A stretch of 64,000 nucleotides of DNA, taken from positions 410,868 to 474,867 of the forward strand of contig NZ_CP059563.1 of the NCBI RefSeq assembly GCF_014054725.1. The letters run 5' to 3'. Below are positions 43,529 to 52,579 of this stretch, piece by piece. The position numbers and the translations under genes are program-made. The DNA is from Conchiformibius steedae. Its GTDB lineage: Bacteria; Pseudomonadota; Gammaproteobacteria; Burkholderiales; Neisseriaceae. Each line of letters opens with the position of its first letter. Within the stretch, counting starts at the first letter, position 1. The notes beneath the pieces are model-generated. The model was not told the origin of the DNA, searched no databases, and saw only the letters and a program-made list of their open reading frames with translations.

Positions 43529-44431
43529 CTATTTCATGCTGTTAGTGAGGGTACGCACATTGTGGCGGAACAAATCGGCATAGGTGGCAGCGGGTGCACC
43601 ACGGCTAAGGGCATCGGAATACAGTTTGCCGCTGACTTTTACGCCGGTTTCTTGGGCGATGCGGCTAATCATGCGTCCGTCTTTAATGTTTTCTACAAAC
43701 ACGGCTTTGAGCCCTTGTTGTTTGATTTGGCGGATAATGGCAGCAACGGTACGCGCAGAAGGCTCGGCTTCGGTGCTTACGCCCTGCGGCGACAAAAACA
43801 TTACGCCATAGCGTTTACCCAAATAGGCAAAGGAATCGTGTCCCGTTAAAACTTTGCGCTTGGCAGCAGGCACGGCGGCGAATTGTTGGCGGGCGTATTG
43901 GTCCAATTGTTTTAACTGGGCAAGATAACGCTGTAAACCTGCTTGGTAATGGCTTTTGCCTGCGGGATCGGCTTTGGTAAGCGCAGCGGTAACGTTGGCG
44001 GCGTATTTTTGCATCAATACGGGGTCGTGCCACACATGGGGGTCAAACTCGCCGTGGTCGTGGTCATGCCCGTGATGATGATGGGCGTGTTCGGTAGCTT
44101 TAATCGGGCTGATGCCTGCGGCGGCTTCGGCATAAGGCACTTTGCTTTGTTTAACAGCGCGGACAATATCGGCTTTTTCCAAACCCAATCCGTTGAGCAA
44201 CACCAGCTTGGCTTGAGCAATGCTTTGGCTGTCGCGTGCTGTTAAACGGTAAGCGTGGGCATCGGCATCTGCGCCCACCAAGTTTTTAACCTGTACGCGG
44301 TTACCGCCGATTTGCGTGGCAACATCGCCCAAAATGCTGAAGCTGCTGACCACAGGCAAAGGTTCAGCCAAAGCTGTGCCTGTCCACACAAGCAGTGCCG
44401 CAAAAGCAGAATAAAGGGTTTTGAGATTCAT
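43529..44431 (-). CDS. znuA: Zinc ABC transporter substrate-binding protein
   Basis: 300 residues from ATG 44431 (MNLKTLYSAFAALLVWTGTA), with a signal peptide ending near ALAEP; the frame extends 21 codons upstream. It is a cluster A-I binding protein. The His/Asp-rich loop (EHAHHHHGHDHDHGEFDPHV) next to the metal His HVWHDP points to zinc, as do the ligands His in VLTGHDSFAYLG and the late Asp (YSDALS). Periplasmic partner of the permease at 10688 and ATPase at 15193. A Zur-like site lies 45 bp upstream. A Zn/Mn dual role, as in Neisseria MntC, is possible. Confidence 0.92.
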   Translation of the reverse strand: MNLKTLYSAFAALLVWTGTALAEPLPVVSSFSILGDVATQIGGNRVQVKNLVGADADAHAYRLTARDSQSIAQAKLVLLNGLGLEKADIVRAVKQSKVPYAEAAAGISPIKATEHAHHHHGHDHDHGEFDPHVWHDPVLMQKYAANVTAALTKADPAGKSHYQAGLQRYLAQLKQLDQYARQQFAAVPAAKRKVLTGHDSFAYLGKRYGVMFLSPQGVSTEAEPSARTVAAIIRQIKQQGLKAVFVENIKDGRMISRIAQETGVKVSGKLYSDALSRGAPAATYADLFRHNVRTLTNSMK

Positions 44432-44474
44432 GGTGGTGTTCCAATAAGTAAAAAGGGCGATTGTACCGTATTTA

Positions 44475-44491
44475 ATGTTATAGTGTAACAT
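44475..44491. promoter_or_regulatory. Zur-like operator of the binding-protein gene
   Basis: The 17-bp near-palindrome ATGTTATAGTGTAACAT has one mismatch between arms. TGTTATAGTGTAACA (44476-44490) fits the recalled Neisseria Zur pattern at all but one base and is almost the same as the site at 16054-16068. Confidence 0.68.
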
Positions 44492-44513
44492 CAATGCCTT
44501 TGTTTGACGGAAA

Positions 44514-44542
44514 CCGATTTTGCGATAATAATTCGCTTTAAC
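44514..44542 (+). promoter_or_regulatory. Putative sstT promoter
   Basis: -35 TTGACG (44514-44519) and -10 AATAAT (44537-44542) with a 17-bp spacer, 24 bp before the ATG. The start of this promoter is 23 bp from the Zur-like box, so the two divergent genes share a compact control region. Confidence 0.5.
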
Positions 44543-44565
44543 TTTATCTGTTTGGAAATCCCATT

Positions 44566-45816
44566 ATGTTCTTGCATACCTTATGCCGTGTGTATCAGCG
44601 TACAGGTCTGATTTATCAAATTATTGCGGGCTTGCTGGTTGGCGCGTTTATCGGACAGTTTCTTCCCGCTGCCGTGCCCACGGTGGCGATTTTGGGTAAG
44701 CTGTTTGTGGGCGCATTAAAAAGTGTTGCCCCGTTTTTGGTGTTTGTGCTGGTAACCGCTGCCATCGCCCAACACAACAGCGAAACCAAAACCCATATCC
44801 GTCCGATTTTAATCATGTATTTAATCGGCACGTTTAGCGCGGCGGTGGTGGCGGTGGCTGCCAGCTTTATGTTTCCCAGCACGCTGACGCTGTTGCAGCA
44901 GGCTGACGACAAACTCACGCCCCCGTCAGGCATTGCCGAAGTGATGACCAATCTGCTGATGAATCTGGTTGCCAATCCTGTGAATGCTTTAAGCAATGCC
45001 AACTACATCGGCATTTTGGCATGGGCGTTGTTGCTGGGTTTTGCCCTGCGCCGTGCATCGCCTGCCACTTTAACCGTTATCAGCGATATGTCTAAAGCCG
45101 TTTCCACCATTGTGGCGTGGATTATCCGTTTTGCACCTTTGGGCGTATTGGGCTTGCTGGCAGAAACCGTTGCCAACACAGGCGCAGCCACTTTGCTGGA
45201 ATATGTGCGTTTGATTGTGGTGTTGGTGGGCTGTATGGCGTTTGTGGCCTTGGTGGTCAATCCCTTGCTGGTGTTTTTGCGTATCCGTAAAAACCCTTAT
45301 CCTTTGGTGTTTTTGTGCTTGCGCGAAAGCGGCGTTCCCGCGTTTTTTACCCGCTCTTCTGCTGCCAATATCCCCATCAATTTTGCTTTGGCAAAAAAAC
45401 TGAATCTGCATGAAGATACGTACAGCGTGTCGCTGCCTTTGGGTGCAACCATCAATATGGCAGGCGCAGCGATTACCATTACCGTGCTAACTTTGGCAGC
45501 CGCGCACACACAAGGCATTAGCGTGGATTTTGCCACAGCATTGCTGTTAAGCTTGGTGGCAACGGTAAGTGCGTGCGGTGCATCGGGTGTGGCGGGTGGT
45601 TCGCTGCTACTGATTCCGCTGGCGTGCAGCTTGTTTAATATTTCCAACGACGTTGCCATGAATGTGGTGGCAATCGGCATGATTATCGGTGTGATTCAGG
45701 ATTCTGCCGAAACGGCGTTAAACTCTTCTACCGATGTGCTGTTTACTGCAGCGGCGGATTTGGGTGCCAATATTAATGTGGCGGCGGCAGATGCGCCCAA
45801 ATCTGATGCCTCTTAA
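44566..45816 (+). CDS. sstT: Sodium:serine/threonine symporter
   Basis: 416 residues with eight helices plus two re-entrant hairpins of the glutamate-transporter fold. [20 protein letters not shown] (hairpin with Ser-rich tip), [17 protein letters not shown] and the final hairpin [18 protein letters not shown] are diagnostic for SstT. Imports L-serine and L-threonine with sodium. Monocistronic with its own terminator. Confidence 0.95.
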   Translation: MFLHTLCRVYQRTGLIYQIIAGLLVGAFIGQFLPAAVPTVAILGKLFVGALKSVAPFLVFVLVTAAIAQHNSETKTHIRPILIMYLIGTFSAAVVAVAASFMFPSTLTLLQQADDKLTPPSGIAEVMTNLLMNLVANPVNALSNANYIGILAWALLLGFALRRASPATLTVISDMSKAVSTIVAWIIRFAPLGVLGLLAETVANTGAATLLEYVRLIVVLVGCMAFVALVVNPLLVFLRIRKNPYPLVFLCLRESGVPAFFTRSSAANIPINFALAKKLNLHEDTYSVSLPLGATINMAGAAITITVLTLAAAHTQGISVDFATALLLSLVATVSACGASGVAGGSLLLIPLACSLFNISNDVAMNVVAIGMIIGVIQDSAETALNSSTDVLFTAAADLGANINVAAADAPKSDAS

Positions 45817-45836
45817 AATCTGATGATTGGATAATC

Positions 45837-45870
45837 AAAAACGGCACGGTTAGCACAACCGTGCCGTTTT
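45837..45870 (+). terminator. sstT terminator
   Basis: AAAACGGCACGGTT, loop AGCAC, AACCGTGCCGTTTT. Confidence 0.9.
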
Positions 45871-45937
45871 ATAGTGGATAAAAATAAAAACGAGACAAGG
45901 CGACAACGCCATATCGTTGCAATTTTAATTTACTATA
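45870..45937 (-). repeat. TATAG-ended repeat, 68-bp internally deleted copy
   Basis: The left end TATAGTGGATAAAAATAAAA-CGAGACAAGGCGACAACGCC is the reverse complement of the right half of the 107-bp element, and the right end (ATATCGTTGCAATTTTAATT) of its left end; the middle 40 bp are missing. Its last four bases TATA are shared with the next copy, which lies in the opposite orientation. Confidence 0.75.
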
Positions 45938-46040
45938 GTTGATTAAAATCGCAACGATACGGCGTTACCCACGCCCTGATGTACTGTTCGTACACGGCGG
46001 GCGTTGTCGCCTTGTCTCGTTTTTATTTTTATCAACTATA
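45934..46040 (+). repeat. 107-bp TATAG-ended repeat, copy 2
   Basis: Same length and ends as the copy at 8822-8928; ends 2 bp before the stop codon of the leftward HAD gene. Ends TATAGTTGATTAAAAT and ATTTTTATCAACTATA are inverted. Confidence 0.82.
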
Positions 46041-46042
46041 TT

Positions 46043-46711
46043 TTAACGCCAATATTCAATACGCCAACCCTTTTGCTGCGCTTCCTGTTTCAGCGTGTCA
46101 TCGGGATTCACTGCCACCGCTTCATTCGCCCAACGCAGCAGCGGCAAATCGTTTTTGGAATCGCTGTAAAACACCACTTTTCCGTAATCGCTGCGCTGCT
46201 TGCCACGCGTCTGCAACCATTGCTGCAAACGGGTGATTTTGCCCTCGCCCAAGCTGGGCGTGCCTTGAATTTTGCCGTTAAAACGTCCTGCTTCGTCCGT
46301 CTGCAATGCTGTTCCGATAATTTCCGTGATACCAAACAGATGGCAAATCGGCGTAATAATAAATTCATTGGTGGAAGAAATGACCAGCAATTCATCGCCT
46401 TGGCTGCGGTGTTGTGCCACGGTTGCCTGTGCGTCTGCCAAAATATACGCGGCGATTTTGTCGCGTACAAACTGCGGATGCAGCGCATCCAATTCGGCGC
46501 GCGCCACATTTGTTACTGCACCCATTTGAAAGGCAACAAATTCATGCACGTCCAAACAGCCGTTTTGGTAGTCGCGGTAAAATTGTTCGTTGCGGGCAGC
46601 GGCTTCGTCTGCATCTAAAAAACCTTGTTCAATCAAAAACTCGGTAAAGGCGCGGTCGCTGTCGGTGGCGATGAGGGTGTGGTCTAAATCAAAGATGGCA
46701 AGATTGCTCAT
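46043..46711 (-). CDS. HAD-IB family hydrolase (SerB-like)
   Basis: 222 residues. HAD motif I FDLDHTLIATDSD (residues 7-19), motif II VISSTNE, motif III Lys in GEGKITRL and motif IV FYSDSKNDLPLL. An alpha-helical cap lies between motifs I and II. This is the HAD-IB group that includes phosphoserine phosphatase and CicA-like enzymes; the substrate here is not defined. A 27-bp gap separates it from the DUF924 gene upstream, so the pair is likely co-transcribed. Confidence 0.9.
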   Translation of the reverse strand: MSNLAIFDLDHTLIATDSDRAFTEFLIEQGFLDADEAAARNEQFYRDYQNGCLDVHEFVAFQMGAVTNVARAELDALHPQFVRDKIAAYILADAQATVAQHRSQGDELLVISSTNEFIITPICHLFGITEIIGTALQTDEAGRFNGKIQGTPSLGEGKITRLQQWLQTRGKQRSDYGKVVFYSDSKNDLPLLRWANEAVAVNPDDTLKQEAQQKGWRIEYWR

Positions 46712-46738
46712 TGGCTGACTTTCTTTAAAACAAAAAGC

Positions 46739-47278
46739 TTAAAAAGACGAATCGGGTTCTTGCAAAAAGGCAATTTCTTCGGCGGTGCTTTCGCGCCCCA
46801 ATACGGCGTTGCGGTGGGGATAACGCCCGAAACGGTCAATAATCACTTTGTGTTTGATTTCAAATTCCAAGGCATAGGGTGTGGTGTATTCGGCAAACAG
46901 TTTTTCTGCCTGCGCGTGAACGGCGCGGCTTTCGCTGTGCATCAGCGGCATCAGCATCATGTGGCGTTCGCTGTCATTCATTTGTGCGAAACCGTTTTGT
47001 TTCACGGCTTCTTGTGTCAGCGCCACCGCCATATTGTCTTGGGCAAACGCCAAAGGGCTGTTGCGGTGCAGGTTGCGCGAAAATTGGTCCAACACAATAA
47101 TTTCCGCCAAACGCCCGTGCAGGCTGTCGCGCCAGCCGTATAACTCGCTTTGTGCGGCTTGTTGCCACAGCGCGAAAAAACGGGCGCGGATTTGGGCGTC
47201 AAATTCATCGCTTTTTTTAAACCAAAACGCTTGGTTGTCGGGGGAAAACCAGAAATCTAAAATGGTTTGCGGGGTCAT
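46739..47278 (-). CDS. DUF924 family protein
   Basis: 179 residues. ILDFWFSPDNQAFWFKKSDE, the conserved IIVLDQFSRNLHRNSPLAFA and FGRYPHRNAVLGRESTAEEI are the DUF924 signature; the family is an all-helical TPR-like fold with no fixed function. Leading gene of the pair with the HAD hydrolase. Confidence 0.88.
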   Translation of the reverse strand: MTPQTILDFWFSPDNQAFWFKKSDEFDAQIRARFFALWQQAAQSELYGWRDSLHGRLAEIIVLDQFSRNLHRNSPLAFAQDNMAVALTQEAVKQNGFAQMNDSERHMMLMPLMHSESRAVHAQAEKLFAEYTTPYALEFEIKHKVIIDRFGRYPHRNAVLGRESTAEEIAFLQEPDSSF

Positions 47279-47346
47279 GGGTTTGCCCTTGTGAAAAACG
47301 GCGATTATATGTTGTTTACTATCTACTTAACAAATTTTAGACAATA

Positions 47347-47385
47347 GAAAACCAAGCGGTCAGTAAACTGACGGCTTGGTTTTTA
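47347..47385. terminator. Hairpin between DUF924 and the accessory island
   Basis: AAAACCAAGC-GGTCAGT and ACTGAC-GGCTTGGTTTTT form a long stem with T-runs on both sides. The rest of 47279-47624 holds the half REP-like repeat at 47385-47403 and otherwise no gene that I can support. Confidence 0.7.
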
Positions 47386-47624
47386 CCCACCCCTAGCCCT
47401 TAGTCTTAAACAACGGTTTTTCAAGTACTCGGTTTCCCTTTCTTCTAGCTGCATTCACAGCAACAGTTGTTAAGCCTTAAAGTTGCTTTGTCATCGCATT
47501 GCAGGTGCAACAGGCACTTTGCAAGGCTTAGCTGGTAAACAACAACAAAACAGGGTTAAATAACCCATAGAATTGAGCCATTATTAAGGCTGGCTCTACT
47601 ACCTTAGGGGGTTTTGTAAAAATT

Positions 47625-48257
47625 TTACCATGAAGCAGGGTATTCAGTTAAGCCATCTATTGAAAACCCATGATTTAACAATGCTTGCCTAATCAAAAAA
47701 GGTAAAGCAGATAAATGCTCACTATACTTATTTAAATCTTGACTAAACTCACAAATAGAAATTTCTTCAAAATAATCAATCAATTCATTCAATAAAAAAG
47801 ATTTGATAAATATCGTTTGCCATAATGCACCCTCTAAATTGTTGAAGTCTTTTGTACTAATTTTGTGTTGCCAAATTAGGAAAAACTTATTATTTCCTTG
47901 GTAGTGAATAATTACCTTATATGGTTGTTGAGATGAAAAACTTGATTTTTCTTGGAAAATTAGGCTAAAAATAATTTTACCTTCAACCTTTATAAAAATT
48001 TTCTCATCTTTATCGTCTACACCCCAGTAAAGCCGAAAGGTATTACGTCTTAATTTATGACCAAATAAATCTAACAATGGTTTAAGCTGTTGCTCTGTAG
48101 CCAGTTTCTCTCCTCTGTACCAAGCACTTACAACAGATTGCTGGGTGCGGCACTTATCAGCAATTTCTTTTTGCGTCCAACCATTATTAATTGCCAGCCT
48201 TATCAATTCACGAGTTTGTTTAAATGGCTTCTTTTTAGTTTTGGTATTTGACTCCAT
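47625..48257 (-). CDS. AT-rich HTH protein of unknown function
   Basis: 210 residues; ATG preceded by AAAGGAAAA. Residues 12-60 form an XRE-type HTH: IRLAINNGWTQKEIADKCRT, then QQSVVSAWYRGEKL and LLDLFGHKLRR. The remaining 150 residues are rich in Phe, Ile, Lys and Asn with several predicted strands (IFIKVEGKIIFSLIFQEKSS, YKVIIHYQGNNKFFLIWQHK) and no family I recognise. Base composition is far more AT-rich than the neighbours, which suggests transfer. It follows a 51-residue protein gene and a palindrome on the same strand. Confidence 0.75.
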   Translation of the reverse strand: MESNTKTKKKPFKQTRELIRLAINNGWTQKEIADKCRTQQSVVSAWYRGEKLATEQQLKPLLDLFGHKLRRNTFRLYWGVDDKDEKIFIKVEGKIIFSLIFQEKSSFSSQQPYKVIIHYQGNNKFFLIWQHKISTKDFNNLEGALWQTIFIKSFLLNELIDYFEEISICEFSQDLNKYSEHLSALPFLIRQALLNHGFSIDGLTEYPASW

Positions 48258-48280
48258 TAAATTTTCCTTTTATGTATAAC

Positions 48281-48313
48281 AGGAAGCAATATCTCTTAAA
48301 GATATTGCTTCCT
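48281..48313. promoter_or_regulatory. 14-bp perfect palindrome between two island genes
   Basis: AGGAAGCAATATCT, 5-nt loop, AGATATTGCTTCCT. No T-run follows on the minus strand, so an operator for the HTH protein or an RNA processing or stability hairpin is more likely than a terminator. Confidence 0.6.
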
Positions 48314-48324
48314 ATATTGTACAC

Positions 48325-48480
48325 TTATTTCTTTTTAGGTGGTTGATAATTAGGATTCTGTGGATTCATTTGCCATCCACGATTTCCTTGGTTTCTGGAA
48401 TAAGTTTTATTCGTTCCTGATGTTCCATGGTTAGGATTGCTAATATCGGCACGATGATTACTTTGGTTCTTGTGTTTCAT
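48325..48480 (-). CDS. 51-residue Asn/Pro-rich hydrophilic small protein
   Basis: ATG 48480 to TAA 48325, with a near-perfect ribosome site AGGAG 7 nt before the start. The product is wholly hydrophilic, without a signal or membrane part: MKHKNQSNHRADISNPNHGT near the start, and GNRGWQMNPQNPNYQPPKKK at the end, giving two copies of an N-R-x(3-6)-N-P-(N/Q) motif. Similar Asn-Pro mini-proteins occur in other proteobacteria without known function, as I recall. It is upstream of the palindrome and HTH gene and probably in the same transcript. The ribosome site makes it very likely real. Confidence 0.7.
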   Translation of the reverse strand: MKHKNQSNHRADISNPNHGTSGTNKTYSRNQGNRGWQMNPQNPNYQPPKKK

Positions 48481-48658
48481 AAGAAACTCCTAGTTGCTTG
48501 TTGGTAATGCACTCATGATATCCAATGGCATTATTCAGAACAACTGATGATTTTTTGATAAAATCTGATAATTTTTGATAATTAAATACCAAATTGATTT
48601 CAAATGGTTTATTTTTTAATTTGAAAAACTTAAAGAATAATTTTCGCCGATTTTTCAC
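48458..48658 (-). CDS. Doubtful 66-codon GTG ORF in the leader of the island transcript
   Basis: The frame GTG 48658 to 48458 encodes a basic protein (MKNRRKLFFKFFKLKNKPFE...) and overlaps the start of the small-protein gene by 23 bp. No ribosome site is present and the GTG coincides with the predicted transcript start near 48655, so translation would have to be leaderless. It is more likely a 5' untranslated leader. Confidence 0.25.
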   Translation of the reverse strand: MKNRRKLFFKFFKLKNKPFEINLVFNYQKLSDFIKKSSVVLNNAIGYHECITNKQLGVSYETQEPK

Positions 48659-48661
48659 AAT

Positions 48662-48689
48662 GCTATAATCGCCGATTCTTTTTTCACAA
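48662..48689 (-). promoter_or_regulatory. Island promoter overlapping the valS -10 box
   Basis: Minus strand: -35 TTGTGA (48689-48684), 16-bp spacer, -10 TATAGC (48667-48662). On the plus strand the same place reads TATAAT (48664-48669), a good -10 for valS with a 31-nt leader. The two promoters cannot be occupied at once. Confidence 0.5.
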
Positions 48690-48700
48690 TCTAAAAAATC

Positions 48701-51538
48701 ATGTTACCCAAATATTCCCCCGCCGAACTTGAATCCAAACATTATGCCCGTTGGCAGGCAGCAGGCGCGTTTCAGCCCGATTTCAGCCGTGGCGAAGCCT
48801 TTGCCATTCAGCTTCCCCCGCCCAATGTAACGGGTACGCTGCACATGGGGCATGCCTTTAACCAAACCATTATGGACGGTTTGGCGCGTTACTACCGCAT
48901 GAAAGGGCGCAATACCTGCTGGATTCCGGGTACCGACCACGCAGGCATTGCCACGCAAATTGTGGTGGAACGTCAGCTTGCCGCCCAAGGCGTGTCGCGC
49001 CACGATTTGGGACGCGAAGCCTTTTTAGAAAAAGTGTGGCAATGGAAAGAACAATCGGGCGGTACGATTACCGACCAAATGCGCCGTGTCGGTTGTTCTG
49101 CCGACTGGTCGCGCGAATACTTTACCATGGACGAAGTCCGTGCCGACACCGTGACCCGCGTGTTTGTGAAACTGCACGAACAGGGCTTGATTTACCGTGG
49201 CAAACGCTTGGTAAACTGGGACCCCGTGTTAGGCACGGCGGTTTCCGACCTTGAAGTGGAAAACGTGGAAACCGACGGACACATGTGGCACATCCGCTAT
49301 CCGCTTGCCGATGCCCCCGATGAAGCCCTGATTGTCGCCACCACCCGCCCCGAAACCCTGCTCGGCGACGTTGCCGTTGCCGTTCACCCCGAAGACGAGC
49401 GTTATCAACACCTGATTGGCAAACAACTGCAACTGCCTTTGTGCGGGCGCACCATTCCCGTGATTGCCGATGAATATGTGGATAAAGAATTTGGTACAGG
49501 CTGCGTCAAAATCACCCCTGCCCACGATTTCAACGACTATGAAGTCGGCAAACGCCACGACACACCCTTGGTAAACGTCTTGGATTTACAAGCCAAAATC
49601 CTGCCCGAAGCGCAAGTGTTTAACTTCCGCAGCCAAGTATTGGACAGTTTCAGGCTGCCTGAAAACTATGCAGGTTTGGACCGTTTTGCCGCGCGTAAAC
49701 AAATCATTGCCGATTTGGACGCACAAGGCTTATTAGCCGAGACCAAAGCCCACAAGCTGATGACCCCCAAAGGCGACCGCACAGGCAGCGTGATTGAACC
49801 CATGCTCACCGACCAATGGTTTGTTGCCATGCACACCCAGCCGCAAAACGGCGAGCCCGACAGCGAATTTACAGGCATGAGCTTGGCACAAAAAGCCAAA
49901 CACGCCGTAGACAGCGGACAAGTCAAATTTATCCCCGAAAACTGGGTCAATACCTACAACCAATGGATGAACAACCTGCAAGACTGGTGCATCTCGCGCC
50001 AGCTGTGGTGGGGACACCAAATTCCCGCATGGTATGACGAAAACGGCAATATTTACGTTGCCCACAACGCAGCCGAAGCCCAAGCCAAAGCAGGTGCAAA
50101 CGCCGTTTTGCGCCGTGATGAAGACGTGTTGGACACATGGTTTTCGTCTGCGCTTGTGCCGTTTTCCACTTTGGGCTGGACAGATAATGGCTTGGATACC
50201 GATGAACTGAAAGCCTTTTTACCGTCTTCCGTGCTGGTAACGGGTTACGAAATCATCTTTTTCTGGGTGGCGCGGATGATTATGATGACCACCCACTTCA
50301 CGGGCAAAGTGCCGTTTAAAGACGTGTATATTCACGGCATGGTGCGCGACCACGAAGGCAAAAAAATGTCCAAATCCGAAGGCAATGTGATTGACCCTGT
50401 GGATTTGATTGACGGCATCGCCCTGCCCGAACTGCTGGAAAAACGCACCACAGGCTTGCGCCGCCCTGAAACCGCGCCGCAAGTCCGCACTGCCACCGAA
50501 AAACTGTTCCCCGAAGGCATTCCCGCCATGGGCGCGGACGCATTGCGTTTTACCATGGCAAGCTATGCCAGCTTGGGGCGCAGCATCAATTTTGACTTTA
50601 AACGCGCCGAAGGCTACCGCAATTTCTGTAACAAAATCTGGAACGCCACCAATTTTGTGCTGATGAACACCGAAGGCAAAGACTGCGGACAAGACGAAAG
50701 CCAACCTTTGGCATACAGCTTTGCCGACCAATGGATTATCGGACGTTTGCAGCAAACCGAAGCCGCCGCCGCCGAAGCCTATGAAAGCTACCGTTTTGAT
50801 TTGGCAGCGCAAACCCTGTATGAATTTGTGTGGAACGATTTTTGCGACTGGTATGTGGAATTGGCAAAAGTGCAGTTGCAAAACGGCTGCGACAGCCGCC
50901 AACGTACCACGCGCCGCACTTTGGTGCGCGTATTGGAAGTGGCGCTGCGTCTGCTGCATCCGATTATTCCGTTTATTACCGAAGAGCTGTGGCAACACAT
51001 CGCCCCGCTTGCCCATGCCAAACACGGCGACAGCATTATGTTGGCGGCGTTCCCCCAACCCGACCCCGACAAAATCGTCCCTGCCGCGTTTGACAAAATG
51101 GCGGCATTGCAGGACTTAATCGGCGCGGTGCGCGTATTGCGCGGCGAAATGGGCATTGCCCCCAATATCAAAGCGCCCTTGTTTGTGGAAAGCCATCAGG
51201 ATTTGGCAGAACTGCTGACCTATCTGCCTGCAATGGCGCGTTTAACCGAAGCGGTGCAGGTAAGCACGCTGCCTGAAAGCGAAGACGCGCCTGTTGCCGT
51301 GTGCAACGGCGCACGTTTGATGCTGAAGGTGGAAATTGACAAAGCCGCTGAAACCGCACGCCTGAACAAGGAAGCGGAAAAGCTGCAAAAGGCTTTGGAC
51401 AAATTAAACGCCAAGCTGTCCAAACCGGGCTACACCGACAAAGCCCCCGCGCATTTGGTGGAAAAAGACCGCAGCGAACTGGCTGCCTTAAATGAAAAAA
51501 TGGCGAAAGTAAAAGACGCGCTGGCAAAACTGGCATAA
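48701..51538 (+). CDS. valS: Valyl-tRNA synthetase
   Basis: 945 residues, class I synthetase charging tRNA-Val, with an editing domain between the two signature motifs. [20 protein letters not shown] holds the HIGH-type motif (HMGH, residues 47-50), and [18 protein letters not shown] the KMSKS motif. The C-terminal coiled coil is visible (residues 885-945, Lys/Ala/Leu heptads). No clear ribosome site precedes the ATG. An exact AGGCTGCCTGAA uptake-type word lies inside the gene at 49652-49663. Confidence 0.98.
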   Translation: MLPKYSPAELESKHYARWQAAGAFQPDFSRGEAFAIQLPPPNVTGTLHMGHAFNQTIMDGLARYYRMKGRNTCWIPGTDHAGIATQIVVERQLAAQGVSRHDLGREAFLEKVWQWKEQSGGTITDQMRRVGCSADWSREYFTMDEVRADTVTRVFVKLHEQGLIYRGKRLVNWDPVLGTAVSDLEVENVETDGHMWHIRYPLADAPDEALIVATTRPETLLGDVAVAVHPEDERYQHLIGKQLQLPLCGRTIPVIADEYVDKEFGTGCVKITPAHDFNDYEVGKRHDTPLVNVLDLQAKILPEAQVFNFRSQVLDSFRLPENYAGLDRFAARKQIIADLDAQGLLAETKAHKLMTPKGDRTGSVIEPMLTDQWFVAMHTQPQNGEPDSEFTGMSLAQKAKHAVDSGQVKFIPENWVNTYNQWMNNLQDWCISRQLWWGHQIPAWYDENGNIYVAHNAAEAQAKAGANAVLRRDEDVLDTWFSSALVPFSTLGWTDNGLDTDELKAFLPSSVLVTGYEIIFFWVARMIMMTTHFTGKVPFKDVYIHGMVRDHEGKKMSKSEGNVIDPVDLIDGIALPELLEKRTTGLRRPETAPQVRTATEKLFPEGIPAMGADALRFTMASYASLGRSINFDFKRAEGYRNFCNKIWNATNFVLMNTEGKDCGQDESQPLAYSFADQWIIGRLQQTEAAAAEAYESYRFDLAAQTLYEFVWNDFCDWYVELAKVQLQNGCDSRQRTTRRTLVRVLEVALRLLHPIIPFITEELWQHIAPLAHAKHGDSIMLAAFPQPDPDKIVPAAFDKMAALQDLIGAVRVLRGEMGIAPNIKAPLFVESHQDLAELLTYLPAMARLTEAVQVSTLPESEDAPVAVCNGARLMLKVEIDKAAETARLNKEAEKLQKALDKLNAKLSKPGYTDKAPAHLVEKDRSELAALNEKMAKVKDALAKLA

Positions 51539-51545
51539 AATAAAC

Positions 51546-51580
51546 GGGCTACCTGAAAGGGGTTTCAGGTAGCCTGCCTG
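51546..51580 (+). terminator. valS terminator built from paired uptake sequences
   Basis: GGGCTACCTGAA (51546-51557) and TTCAGGTAGCCT (51564-51575) form a 10-11 bp stem with loop AGGGGT. Inverted uptake-sequence pairs used as terminators are typical of Neisseriaceae. No long T-run follows. Confidence 0.65.
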
Positions 51581-51596
51581 TGAATAAGCAATAATT

Positions 51597-51621
51597 AGGT
51601 TGAAACGCAGCATAAACCCAA
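51597..51621. repeat. GGTTGAAACGCAGCATAAACC repeat, copy a
   Basis: One of at least four related intergenic words in 51.6-59.3 kb (see 52495, 58437, 59237); imperfect inverted arms GGTTGA..TAAACC. Confidence 0.5.
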
Positions 51622-51704
51622 AATTTTTATACAACTTTGAGTGACAGATTTGCCTATATTGACTTATTTTTTTGAACTCAAATGGATTTAACAAGGATAA
51701 CACC

Positions 51705-52430
51705 ATGGATACAATTACCACCAATTCCCCCCAATCTGACTATGAGGTAAGCGACCCTATTGATGCAGCCTACATAAGGGGCGATTATGCCGAAGCCAAA
51801 CGGTTATTGGAGATGGAAATCTTAAATGATAACGCATCTGCCCGTGCCCAATACAATATGGGTTTATTGTATTACCATGGACAAGGGGTAGAACAAGATT
51901 ATGTTATCGCAAGAAAATGGTACGAAAAAGCTGCAGAACAAGGGTATGCCGATGCCCAATACAATTTAGGCTCATTGTATTTTTACGCAAAAGGTGTGGC
52001 ACAGGATTATGCCACAGCACGAAAGTGGTGGGAAAAAGCTGCAGAGCAAGGGCAGGCTCTCGCACAAAATGCGTTAGCATTAGTGTATGTAAACGGATAT
52101 GGAGTGGAGAAAAATTATAGTGTCGCAAAGCAATGGTATGAAAAAGCTGCAGAACAAGGACATACTGTTGCACAATACGGGCTTGGATTACTGTATGATA
52201 CTGGGCGAGGTGTGGAACAAGACTATGTTTTAGCGCGATACTGGTATGAAAAAGCCGCCATAGAGGGTCACGTCAATGCACAATATAATCTGGGGGTATT
52301 GTATGGCAACGGAGACGGTGTAGAGCAAGACTCTGCTACCGCGCAAAAATGGTTTGAAAAAGCCGCTGCTCAAGGTGATGAAAATGCCAAGGAGGCATTG
52401 CAAATATTATTAAAAACCCTCGGGCAGTAA
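51705..52430 (+). CDS. Sel1-like repeat protein
   Basis: 241 residues from ATG 51705, with AAGGA 8 nt upstream. After about 40 residues come five to six Sel1 repeats of 36 residues, each with AQYNxGxLYxxGxGVEQDYxxAxxWYEKAAEQG. They stack as helix pairs and bind partner proteins. No signal peptide is seen, so it is probably cytoplasmic. No partner gene is adjacent. Confidence 0.9.
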   Translation: MDTITTNSPQSDYEVSDPIDAAYIRGDYAEAKRLLEMEILNDNASARAQYNMGLLYYHGQGVEQDYVIARKWYEKAAEQGYADAQYNLGSLYFYAKGVAQDYATARKWWEKAAEQGQALAQNALALVYVNGYGVEKNYSVAKQWYEKAAEQGHTVAQYGLGLLYDTGRGVEQDYVLARYWYEKAAIEGHVNAQYNLGVLYGNGDGVEQDSATAQKWFEKAAAQGDENAKEALQILLKTLGQ

Positions 52431-52494
52431 AACATTTCAGTAGCAAGCAAGCTACACGGCAGCCTAAAAAGTGCGTACGGCGTATTTGTCAAAC

Positions 52495-52522
52495 GTTGGG
52501 TTACGGTTTCGCCTAACCCAAC
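52495..52522. repeat. GTTGGGTTA / TAACCCAAC inverted repeat, copy b
   Basis: Nine-bp arms around CGGTTTCGCC, followed by TTATTGCTGTATTTTTT. It may end transcription of the Sel1 gene, 65 bp downstream of it. Confidence 0.6.
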
Positions 52523-52563
52523 TTATTGCTGTATTTTTTGCTGTAAAATGATTCGTTTTCCGT

Positions 52564-52575
52564 TTCAGGCAGCCT
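52564..52575 (-). other. DNA uptake sequence, AGGCTGCCTGAA type
   Basis: The reverse strand of TTCAGGCAGCCT is the Simonsiella-type uptake 12-mer. It ends 4 bp before the DUF72 start codon, where a ribosome site would be expected. Confidence 0.55.
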
Positions 52576-52579
52576 AACA

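Noticed and set aside
50219-51058. 279-codon minus-strand ORF opposite valS
   Set aside because: Shadow of valS; the protein is a His/Gly/Phe-rich sequence typical of antisense frames here.
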